From: an uncultured bacterium
GTDB lineage: Bacteria; Chloroflexota; Anaerolineae; J036; Brachytrichaceae
Assembly: GCA_903873965.1 (NCBI GenBank)
Contig: CAIQQO010000005.1
Span: 1 to 64,000 of the forward strand
Direction of reading: 5' to 3'
Length of the DNA stretch: 64,000 bases
The notes below the pieces were generated by a model. That model was not told the origin of the DNA and searched no databases. It saw nothing but the letters and a program-made list of their open reading frames with translations. The translations under genes and the position numbers were made by a program. Positions 17,920-24,839 of this stretch are shown here, in pieces; within the stretch, counting starts at the first letter, position 1, and each line of letters opens with the position of its first letter.

Positions 17920-18241
17920 TCGACTGGAATTGAAAGTGTTAACCGTGAAGCGCGATTTCACTGAAGTTACGCCCACATCGGGTTATACGTCGGATTTATT
18001 GAGTTGCGTCATGGCGGGTGCGCAAAAACGCTCGGTGTGGGTGACATTGCAGGCGCATGCCAACATCGTTGCCGTGGCGGCGTTGCTTGATCTCAGCGCC
18101 ATCATCATCACCGAAGGCGCGATGCCTGACCCGTCCAGCATTGCCAAGGCCAATGAAGAAGAGATCAACCTGTTTTTCACCACCCGGTCTACCTACACCA
18201 TCGTTGGTGAGTTGTGGGAGATGGGGCTGAAGGCTGAGTGA
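17894..18241 (+). CDS. DRTGG-domain protein 2
   Basis: A 115-residue protein beginning at ATG 17894, inside the 3' end of the CBS/ATPase gene, after a GGAGAG. It matches DRTGG protein 1 in pattern (TSDLLSCVMAGAQKRSVWVT, then LLDLSAIIITEGAMPD) without being a close copy. The stop overlaps the start of the PHP gene (GTGA), so the four small regulatory genes are translationally coupled. No catalytic residues are seen. Confidence 0.75.
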   Translation: MPTLQEIIDRLELKVLTVKRDFTEVTPTSGYTSDLLSCVMAGAQKRSVWVTLQAHANIVAVAALLDLSAIIITEGAMPDPSSIAKANEEEINLFFTTRSTYTIVGELWEMGLKAE

Positions 18242-18990
18242 AATCGTTCATCGCTGAACTGCACGTGCATACGGTGTTGTCGCCTTGCGCTGAGGTCGAG
18301 ATGATTCCGCCGTTGATCGTGCAGGAAGCGCTCGATCAGGGTATCACTATGATTGCCATCACTGATCATAACGCCAGTGCCAACGTGCGCGCCGTTCAGC
18401 AAGCGGCTGAGGGCAGCGACCTGGTTGTTCTACCGGGCATGGAGTTGCAGACACGCGAAGAGGTGCACATGTTGTGCCTTTTCGACACCATCGAGCAGCT
18501 GGAAGCGTGGCAGGCCACGGTGGATGTCTTTATGCCCGGTTTGGCCAATAACCCCGAGTTTTATGGCGACCAGTTTGTGGTGGATGAGAACGGCGACTAT
18601 GTGCGAACGGAGTCGCAATTGCTCATCACATCAGCCAACCTGTCGCTCCATGAGGCAGTGGATGCTGTGCACGCACTCGGCGGGATGGTGATTCCGGCGC
18701 ACGTGAACCGCAATACGTTCAGCCTGTTGACCAACCTCGGCCTGGTGCCCACCGATGTGCATTTCGACGCGCTGGAGATATCACGCCATCTCAGCCCTGC
18801 AGAGGCGCCAGTCAAGTTTCCACAACTGCGCGGGTATCCCTTGATTCAGAGTGGCGACGTGCATCGGCTGGACGAGTTTTTGGGCAGGAATGTGTTCAAA
18901 GTTGAGTCGCCGACTGTCGCTGAGTTGAAACTGGCGCTGGCGCAGCAGGCGGGTCGCAGTATGTTATTTCGTTCGTTGCGTATGGCGTGA
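18238..18990 (+). CDS. PHP-domain metal-dependent phosphoesterase
   Basis: A 250-residue protein with GTG start overlapping the preceding stop. PHP metal-binding motifs are present in order: HVHTVLSPC (motif I), TDHNAS (motif II), MELQTREEVH (motif III Glu and His), HVNR (motif III/IV) and SGDVHR near the C-terminus. PHP proteins hydrolyse phosphoesters such as nucleoside or histidinol phosphates using a tri-metal centre in the cytoplasm. Together with the DRTGG and CBS/ATPase genes it forms the accessory set often found with HydABC-type hydrogenase operons; its substrate is unknown. Confidence 0.88.
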   Translation: MKSFIAELHVHTVLSPCAEVEMIPPLIVQEALDQGITMIAITDHNASANVRAVQQAAEGSDLVVLPGMELQTREEVHMLCLFDTIEQLEAWQATVDVFMPGLANNPEFYGDQFVVDENGDYVRTESQLLITSANLSLHEAVDAVHALGGMVIPAHVNRNTFSLLTNLGLVPTDVHFDALEISRHLSPAEAPVKFPQLRGYPLIQSGDVHRLDEFLGRNVFKVESPTVAELKLALAQQAGRSMLFRSLRMA

Positions 18991-19042
18991 CTTATGGCAC
19001 ATGATTACGTGACATTTGACAGTAAGCGTGTTTCTATGAAAG

Positions 19043-19051
19043 TGCTAGAAT
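19043..19051 (+). promoter_or_regulatory. Extended -10 promoter of hydrogenase operon
   Basis: TGCTAGAAT is a TGn-extended -10 hexamer. The expected start point, about 19058, lies inside the palindromic box at 19056-19071. A TTGACA at 19016 is too far away (24 bp) to be its -35. Confidence 0.45.
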
Positions 19052-19055
19052 GGAT

Positions 19056-19071
19056 AGTGAAAAATATCACA
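19056..19071. promoter_or_regulatory. Second Rex or CRP/FNR-type box, upstream of hydrogenase operon
   Basis: AGTGAAAAATATCACA matches TGTGA-N6-TCACA at 9 of 10 core positions, like the box before nifJ. It overlaps the predicted transcription start, which suits a repressor, as for Rex controlling NADH-linked genes. Lies 75 bp before the first gene. Confidence 0.55.
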
Positions 19072-19145
19072 AACCGGGCGCAATGATGTACAGGCCAACG
19101 AAGCCAATCGAAAGTCAACATAGGCATTGAAGCTTGGGAGTCAGA

Positions 19146-19652
19146 ATGATAAACGTGCAAGACAATATACCAACAACCGATCCCGTCGCCATCCCCGAGA
19201 AGCGCGCTGTGATCGATCAGATTCTTGAAGAGAATCGGAACCTGCCAGGTTCCGTCATGGTAATCCTGAACGAACTGCAAGCCAAAATCGGGTTTGTATC
19301 CCCCGCGATGCAGGGTTATGTGGCGAAGAAGATGCGAGTGCCACTGCAACAAGTGCATGGCGTGGTGTCCTTCTACTCGTTTTTTACCACCGAGGCGCGT
19401 GGCAAGCACACCGTCAAGTTCTGCATGGGGACGGCGTGCTATGTAGGCGGCGCAGATCAATTGATCGAAAAGTCCAAGCAGGTACTCGGCGTGGCGCCGG
19501 GGCATACCACCGCGGATGGCATGGCGACGGTCGAGATATGCCGCTGCGTTGGCGCATGCAGCCAGGCCCCTGTCGTCGTCGTGGATGAAGAAATGCACGG
19601 GCGCGTCCGTCCTAACAAGCTACAGCAGATATTACGGAAGGCGCAGAGCTAG
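19146..19652 (+). CDS. NuoE/HndA-like [2Fe-2S] subunit 1 of NAD-linked hydrogenase
   Basis: A 168-residue thioredoxin-like ferredoxin. The four cluster cysteines are seen as CMGTACY and CRCVGAC, spaced as in the 24-kDa subunit of complex I and HydC/HoxE. It carries electrons between the flavin subunit and other clusters in a soluble hydrogenase/diaphorase complex. The start is ATG 19146; a TTG at 19134 would add four residues. First gene of the hydrogenase operon, 80 bp after the Rex/FNR-like box. A second, distinct copy lies at 22510. Confidence 0.9.
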   Translation: MINVQDNIPTTDPVAIPEKRAVIDQILEENRNLPGSVMVILNELQAKIGFVSPAMQGYVAKKMRVPLQQVHGVVSFYSFFTTEARGKHTVKFCMGTACYVGGADQLIEKSKQVLGVAPGHTTADGMATVEICRCVGACSQAPVVVVDEEMHGRVRPNKLQQILRKAQS

Positions 19653-19712
19653 AGGCAAGAGTCAGGCCTCATGCCCTTGGCATCCGGTCTGTTGCTTCTG
19701 ACTGTGGATTCT

Positions 19713-20261
19713 ATGAGAGAGCTTGCATTGCACCTGCTGGACATCGCTGAGAACAGCGTCGCTGCCGACGCCAGGGATATCGTGATTGCCGTCGATGAGG
19801 ATCCGAAGAAGGATCGTCTGAAGATGAGCGTGGAAGACAATGGGAAAGGGATGGACGAGGACATGGTCGCGCGTGTGACCGATCCGTTTGTCACCAGTCG
19901 TACGACGCGCAAGGTCGGGCTGGGCATTCCCTTGCTTAAGGCGGCGGCAGAAGCGTGTAAAGGCTATCTACGCATCAACTCGGCGCTGGGCAAAGGCACA
20001 CGCCTGGAAGTCGAGTTTCAGCGCAGCCACATCGACCGGATGCCCCTCGGTGATCTGGCCGGCACGTGGTTTGAACTTCTCGTCGCGTGGCCGCAGATTC
20101 ACTGGATTTTCCAATACCGCGTTAACGGCAACGAATTTCTGTTTGATGATGCGCCCGTGAAGCAAGAATTGGGCGGTGTGTCGCTGAGCGAGCCCGCCAT
20201 ATTGACCTACCTGCGCGAAACGCTACAGGCAGGCATCAAGAATATTGAGATTACAGATTAG
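19713..20261 (+). CDS. Stand-alone GHKL ATPase of hydrogenase operon
   Basis: A 182-residue protein. MRELALHLLDIAENSVAA holds the N-box, DNGKGM the G1 box, DPFVTSRTTR the F-box and KVGLGIPLLK the G2 box of the histidine-kinase-type ATPase fold. There is no dimerisation histidine or sensor domain, so it is not an ordinary two-component kinase. A C-terminal extension of about 60 residues follows. Very similar short proteins are commonly placed in HydABC/Hnd operons; the role there is not established, and regulation or assembly is inferred. The start is ATG 19713, by family length. Confidence 0.8.
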   Translation: MRELALHLLDIAENSVAADARDIVIAVDEDPKKDRLKMSVEDNGKGMDEDMVARVTDPFVTSRTTRKVGLGIPLLKAAAEACKGYLRINSALGKGTRLEVEFQRSHIDRMPLGDLAGTWFELLVAWPQIHWIFQYRVNGNEFLFDDAPVKQELGGVSLSEPAILTYLRETLQAGIKNIEITD

Positions 20262-20278
20262 AGATTAGGCATTAGGCG
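20248..20278 (+). repeat. Short TTAG-type degenerate direct repeats
   Basis: GATTACAGATTAGAGATTAGGCATTAGG, overlapping the end of the ATPase gene, is a run of about 7-8 bp units (GATTA-type). The same style of low-complexity spacer, but purine-rich, recurs at 23032 and 27200 in this operon. Confidence 0.5.
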
Positions 20279-20327
20279 GCGTCTTGTGTTGCCGCCATTG
20301 ACCGTCATTAATCCATTGGAGGAAACT

Positions 20328-20699
20328 ATGCCAGCAGTCAAATCGCTCGATGAGTTGAAGAGATTGAAGGAAGACGCGATCGCCAAGCGTAACGCCAAGA
20401 CGACCGCGGGAACTGTCCAGGTGACTGTCGCCATGGGCACATGCGGCATCGCCGCCGGCGCGCGCGAGACGATGCGCGCCATCCTTGACACGATAGAGAC
20501 AGAGGGTCTGAGCGGTGTGGTCATCAAGCAGACCGGCTGTATCGGACTATGCGAACTTGAACCGATCATTCAGGTAGAGGTTGGCGGCGCGCCGAAAGTC
20601 ACTTACGGCAAGGTTTCGGTTGATCAAGCGAAACTGATTATGAAGGAGCATGTGGTCGGCGGTCACGTCGTGACCGAGCTCGTTATCCCGGCCAAATAA
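20328..20699 (+). CDS. HndB-like (2Fe-2S) ferredoxin-domain protein
   Basis: A 123-residue protein after a strong GGAGG (TTGGAGGAAACT). A thioredoxin-like fold with cysteines in MGTCGIAAGA and TGCIGLCELEP, three of the usual four in the C-x-C pattern of HndB/HydD proteins (the first motif has only one). It probably binds a [2Fe-2S] cluster and passes electrons between the NuoE-like and HydB-like subunits. It overlaps nothing and is followed 19 bp later by the HydB gene. Cytoplasmic. Confidence 0.8.
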   Translation: MPAVKSLDELKRLKEDAIAKRNAKTTAGTVQVTVAMGTCGIAAGARETMRAILDTIETEGLSGVVIKQTGCIGLCELEPIIQVEVGGAPKVTYGKVSVDQAKLIMKEHVVGGHVVTELVIPAK

Positions 20700-20718
20700 C
20701 ACACTGGAACAGGTATCG

Positions 20719-22497
20719 ATGAAGTACTATCGCACTCATGTATTAGTCTGCGTTGACCCCGAATGTCTGGGCAAGGGCGCGCACGACATCGAAGATGCAT
20801 TGCAGGATGAACTGGTAGCCCAGGGATTAATCGACGAAGTCCAGGTGCTCGAAACTTCGCGCATTGGCGGCTGCAGCCACGGGCCCGAGATGATGGTCTA
20901 CCCCGATGGCGTGCACTATGTCGGGATGACGGTCGATGACATTCCCTTCCTGGTTGAAGAGCATTTCCTCAAGGGGCGCATTGCGAAGAAATTCCTGCTG
21001 CCCCGTGTTGAAGTGAAAGATGAAGAGTTGAGCGCGCCCACTTCCAAGGAAGTGCGCGTCGTGTTGCGCAACTGCGGCAAGGTTGACCCGGAGAATATCG
21101 AAGATTACATTGCCGAAGACGGCTACCAGGCGCTGGGCAAGGTCCTTGGCTCGATGACGTCCGATCAGGTTATCGAAGAAGTACTCGCTTCTGGTTTGCG
21201 CGGCCGCGGCGGCGCGGGTTTCCCGGCGGGTAAGAAATGGCAGTTCTGCCGTGCTTCCAAGGGCACGCCCAAGTTTGTCATCTGTAACGCGGACGAAGGC
21301 GACCCCGGCGCATTCATGAACCGACGTGTGCTCGAAGGCGATCCGCATGCGGTGATTGAAGGCATGATCATCGCTGCTTATGCCATTGGCTCAAGCCGCG
21401 GTTACATTTATTGCCGCGCTGAGTATCCGCTGGCTGTACGCACGTTGAATATTGCCATTAAGCAGGCGCGCGCGCTGGGGCTGCTCGGTGAAGACATTCT
21501 GGGCAGCGGTTTCTCGTTTGACCTGGAAGTGCGCATTGGCGCAGGCGCCTTTGTGTGCGGTGAAGAAACCGCGCTGATGGGATCGATCGAAGGCAAGCGT
21601 GGCGAGCCACGCCCGCGCCCGCCGTTCCCGGCAGTGAGTGGGTTATGGGCCAAGCCTTCCAACGTGAATAACGTGGAAACCTATGCCAATGTGCCGCAGA
21701 TCATCTTGAACGGAGCCAAGTGGTATGCCAGTATGGGCACCGAGAAGAGCAAAGGCACGAAGACCTTTGCCCTGGCCGGCGACGTCAACCATACCGGCCT
21801 GATCGAAGTACCGCTGGGTATCAATATGCGCGAAGTGGTTTATGACATCGCGCAAGGCATCAAAGACGGCAAGAAACTCAAGGCTGTCCAGATTGGTGGG
21901 CCGATGGGCGGGTGTTTGCCCGAAGAGTACCTGGATCGACCGATCGACTATGAGTCACTGGCAGCCGCTGGAACGATCATGGGATCAGGCGGATTGGTTG
22001 TCATGGATGAAGACACGTGCATGGTAGACATTGCACGCTTCTTCATGGAGTTCATCCAGGACGAAAGCTGCGGTAAGTGCACCCCATGTCGCGTCGGCAC
22101 GCGGCGCATGCTCGAAATCCTGCAACGCATCTGCAAAGGCGAAGGCAAGAATGGCGACATCGAGACGCTCGAAATGCTGTGCAAACAGATCAGAGCCACC
22201 AGTCTGTGCGGGCTGGGGCAGGGTGCCCCGAATCCAGTAGAAAGCACGCTGAAGCATTTCCGCAAGGAGTACGAGGCGCATATCTTCGAGAAGCGCTGTC
22301 CGGCCAAGGTATGCAAGGGCTTGATTCGATACGACATCACCGATACGTGCACCGGTTGTACCGTGTGCTTGCGCAACTGCCCGGTCGGTGCCATTACCGG
22401 CGACCGACGCAAGTTGCATGTCATCGATACAGACACGTGCATCCGTTGCGGTATCTGCATGCAGGTGTGCAACTTTAACGCGATTGAAATCAATTAG
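20719..22497 (+). CDS. HydB/HndC-type NADH-binding flavoprotein with ferredoxin tail
   Basis: A 592-residue protein with the HydB architecture: thioredoxin-like N-terminal domain (about 1-95), NADH/FMN core (GRGGAGFPAGKKW near 160 and CNADEGDPGAFMNR), the N3-type [4Fe-4S] motif (ESCGKCTPC ... SLCGLGQ), and two C-terminal [4Fe-4S] motifs (CTGCTVCLRNCPV, CIRCGICMQVCNF). DEGDPGAFM rather than DESEPGTF is the version found in bifurcating HydB subunits, which split electrons from NADH and ferredoxin. The N-terminal domain keeps only three of four expected cysteines (VCVDPEC and GGCSHGP). It lies in a nine-gene operon with [NiFe] subunits, so it may give a bifurcating [NiFe] hydrogenase. Confidence 0.9.
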   Translation: MKYYRTHVLVCVDPECLGKGAHDIEDALQDELVAQGLIDEVQVLETSRIGGCSHGPEMMVYPDGVHYVGMTVDDIPFLVEEHFLKGRIAKKFLLPRVEVKDEELSAPTSKEVRVVLRNCGKVDPENIEDYIAEDGYQALGKVLGSMTSDQVIEEVLASGLRGRGGAGFPAGKKWQFCRASKGTPKFVICNADEGDPGAFMNRRVLEGDPHAVIEGMIIAAYAIGSSRGYIYCRAEYPLAVRTLNIAIKQARALGLLGEDILGSGFSFDLEVRIGAGAFVCGEETALMGSIEGKRGEPRPRPPFPAVSGLWAKPSNVNNVETYANVPQIILNGAKWYASMGTEKSKGTKTFALAGDVNHTGLIEVPLGINMREVVYDIAQGIKDGKKLKAVQIGGPMGGCLPEEYLDRPIDYESLAAAGTIMGSGGLVVMDEDTCMVDIARFFMEFIQDESCGKCTPCRVGTRRMLEILQRICKGEGKNGDIETLEMLCKQIRATSLCGLGQGAPNPVESTLKHFRKEYEAHIFEKRCPAKVCKGLIRYDITDTCTGCTVCLRNCPVGAITGDRRKLHVIDTDTCIRCGICMQVCNFNAIEIN

Positions 22498-22509
22498 TGA
22501 GGAAACAAC

Positions 22510-23019
22510 ATGAATGGTGAGGTACAGACTGTTCAACAGACAACGTCAGTGACCGTGTCTGAGTCTCGCGTTCGTGAGGTTGTAGGCGCCGCAGTGGCCA
22601 AGTGCGGCGCAACACGTGAAGACTTGGTGCCAATTCTGACGGAGATAAACCATGTGCTGGGTTATATCCCGCCTGAGGCGTTCAACGAAGTCAGCCGGGT
22701 ATTGCACACGCCGATCGGTCAGTTGTTCTCAGTGGCCAGCTTCTATCAGATGCTTTCCACCAAACCGCGCGGTCGGCATGTAATTCAGTTTTGTGAGAGC
22801 GCTCCATGCCATGTGGTGGGTGGCGGCGCTGTGTGGAAGGCTTTGCAGGATGCTGTGCATCTTGTGCCAGGTGAGACCAGCCCCGATGGCAAGTGGACGC
22901 TGCGAACCACCAGTTGCCTGGGTGTGTGCGCAGTCGGGCCGGTGATCACCGTGGATGAGGATATTTACGGCAACATAACGCCAAAACAGGTAAACGAGAT
23001 ACTGGAACGGTACGAGTGA
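22510..23019 (+). CDS. NuoE/HoxE-like [2Fe-2S] subunit 2
   Basis: A 169-residue thioredoxin-like ferredoxin. CESAPCHVVG and CLGVCAVGP give the four cluster ligands; PREDLVPILTEINHVLGYIP-like N-terminal helices match HoxE/NuoE. It is not a close copy of the protein at 19146 and probably pairs with the NuoF-type subunit encoded next. Starts at ATG 22510, 12 bp after the HydB stop, with GAGGAAAC upstream. A 170 bp purine-rich spacer follows. Confidence 0.88.
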   Translation: MNGEVQTVQQTTSVTVSESRVREVVGAAVAKCGATREDLVPILTEINHVLGYIPPEAFNEVSRVLHTPIGQLFSVASFYQMLSTKPRGRHVIQFCESAPCHVVGGGAVWKALQDAVHLVPGETSPDGKWTLRTTSCLGVCAVGPVITVDEDIYGNITPKQVNEILERYE

Positions 23020-23031
23020 GCATCGAAGTGG

Positions 23032-23086
23032 AAGCCGCGAGAGGAGAGGTCAGAAGACAGAAGAGAGAGGACGGAGGACGGAAGTG
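23032..23086 (+). repeat. Purine-rich degenerate repeat spacer 1
   Basis: Run of GAGAGG, CAGAAGACAGAAG and GGACGGAGGACGG type units of 6-9 bp, almost free of pyrimidines, between the NuoE-2 and NuoF-2 genes. The same style occurs at 27200-27318. No gene or hairpin is seen. Confidence 0.6.
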
Positions 23087-23191
23087 ACCGGTGGTGTTGG
23101 GTTTGAGTTCTTCTCACGGTGGTTCGTCTAGCTGAGTATGCTCAGCTGCTGGGTACGCTCAGCCGCAGGGCATTTCAGCCAGGAGGTCATG

Positions 23192-24823
23192 ATGAAAGCA
23201 GTGCGCTCTTTGGTTTTGGTCTCCAGTGATAGCGAGAGCATGGCAAAAGGTGCTCTTGACGTACACGCTCGTCTGCAGCAGGAAATCGCTGCCTTTGGAC
23301 TGAGCGATGAGATAGCAGTAGCCATGGTGTCCGATATTGGTCGCCATGATGCTGCTCCACTGGTGATCGTTTATCCGGAGGCCGTGGTTTACGGACCGGT
23401 GACTCCCAATGATGTTCGCTTTCTGGTGGAAGAGCACCTGTTCAAAGGACGTTTGGCTGCCGGTCTGCAGTTGCCGGCGCGCGAATTGTCCGGGCGGATT
23501 GCCTGGATTTCTGCGCGCAAAGGCACCTTACCGGCCGAACAGCGCATCGTGATGGAGCGCGCCGGGGTGATTGACCCGGAGGATATTGAGGACTATATCG
23601 CTCACAATGGTTATGAGGCGCTTGGCAAGTGCATCACCGAGATGAAGCCCGCCGATGTCATTGCAGAGATCGCGAAGTCCGGATTGCGCGGACGCGGCGG
23701 CGCGGGCTTCCCCAGTGGCGCCAAGCTGAAGGCTGTTGCACAGGCTCCCGGCGCGCCCAAGTATGTGATCTGCAATGCCGACGAGAGCGAGCCGGGTACG
23801 TTTAAGGATCGCTTGATATTGGAAGGCGATCCGCACAGCATCATCGAGGCGATGGCGATTGCCGCCTATGCCGTTGGTGCGAGTGAAGGGTTTATTTACG
23901 TGCGCGGCGAATATATGCTGGCGCAGGCGCGCCTGACGACCGCCATCGTTCAGGCGCGTGAGTATGGCATGCTGGGACAAAGTATTTTCGGGACGGGTTT
24001 CAGCTTTGACATTCACATCCATTCCGGTGCGGGCGCCTATATTTGCGGCGAAGAAACAGCGTTGATCGAATCGATTGAAGGCAAGCGCGGCGAACCGCGC
24101 GCACGGCCGCCGTATCCAACGACCCACGGGTTGTGGGGCAAGCCCACACTGGTGAACAACGTAGAGACGCTGGCCAATCTGCCGGCCATTGTACGCAATG
24201 GAGCTGCCTGGTACAAGAGCTTCGGCACACCCAGCAGCCCGGGCACCAAGGTGTATACCATCCTGGGGCATGTGAACATGACCGGGCTGATCGAAGTGCC
24301 CATGGGCATTACGTTGCGCGAAGTCATTACCATCTACGGCAAGGGTATGCGCAGTGGCTCTGGCTTTAAGCTGGCCCAGACCGGCGGATCGAGTGGTTCG
24401 ATTATTCCGGCCAGCCTGCAGGACACGCCGATGGATTTCGACTCGTTCAACAAAGCCGGTGTTTCGCTGGGTTCGGGCGCGTTGCTGATCTGCGATGAGG
24501 ACACATGCGTGGTCGACCTGACGCGCGTGCTGCTTAAGTTCTTTAAGAATGAGAGCTGTGGCAAATGCGGCCCGTGTCGTATCGGCACACAACGCGCTTA
24601 TCAGTTGTTGACGAACTTGTCAGAAGGCACAGGCACGCTGCACGATCTTGCCGATCTGGAGATGATCGCCGATGGCCTGACGCAGTTATCCAATTGCGGC
24701 CTGGGTCAGACGGCTGCCGTGCCTATTCGGGATATGTTGAAGTATTTCCGGGCTGAAGTGGAGGCCCATATCAAGTTGAAGGTGTGCCCGGCGGGTGCAT
24801 GCACGCTGAGAGTACTCAGCTAG
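23192..24823 (+). CDS. NuoF/HoxF-type NADH dehydrogenase flavoprotein 2
   Basis: A 543-residue paralogue of the HydB protein. AGGAGG at 23181 best fits the ATG at 23192. Core motifs are intact: GRGGAGFPSGAKL, CNADESEPGTFKDR (the canonical NuoF form), ESCGKCGPCRIG and LSNCGLGQ for the N3 cluster. It ends at KVCPAGACTLRVLS, so the C-terminal ferredoxin domain of the first flavoprotein is missing. The N-terminal thioredoxin-like domain (LVLVSSDSESMAKG ... DIGRHDAAPLV) has no cysteine at all and cannot hold the [2Fe-2S] cluster. It likely forms the classic diaphorase with the NuoE-2 and NuoG-like subunits. Confidence 0.9.
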   Translation: MKAVRSLVLVSSDSESMAKGALDVHARLQQEIAAFGLSDEIAVAMVSDIGRHDAAPLVIVYPEAVVYGPVTPNDVRFLVEEHLFKGRLAAGLQLPARELSGRIAWISARKGTLPAEQRIVMERAGVIDPEDIEDYIAHNGYEALGKCITEMKPADVIAEIAKSGLRGRGGAGFPSGAKLKAVAQAPGAPKYVICNADESEPGTFKDRLILEGDPHSIIEAMAIAAYAVGASEGFIYVRGEYMLAQARLTTAIVQAREYGMLGQSIFGTGFSFDIHIHSGAGAYICGEETALIESIEGKRGEPRARPPYPTTHGLWGKPTLVNNVETLANLPAIVRNGAAWYKSFGTPSSPGTKVYTILGHVNMTGLIEVPMGITLREVITIYGKGMRSGSGFKLAQTGGSSGSIIPASLQDTPMDFDSFNKAGVSLGSGALLICDEDTCVVDLTRVLLKFFKNESCGKCGPCRIGTQRAYQLLTNLSEGTGTLHDLADLEMIADGLTQLSNCGLGQTAAVPIRDMLKYFRAEVEAHIKLKVCPAGACTLRVLS

Positions 24824-24839
24824 AACAAAGGAAGAAAAC

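Noticed and set aside
23528-24592. Long antisense frame (354 residues) across the second NuoF gene
   Set aside because: The plus strand encodes a canonical flavoprotein; the antisense frame shows no known motif.
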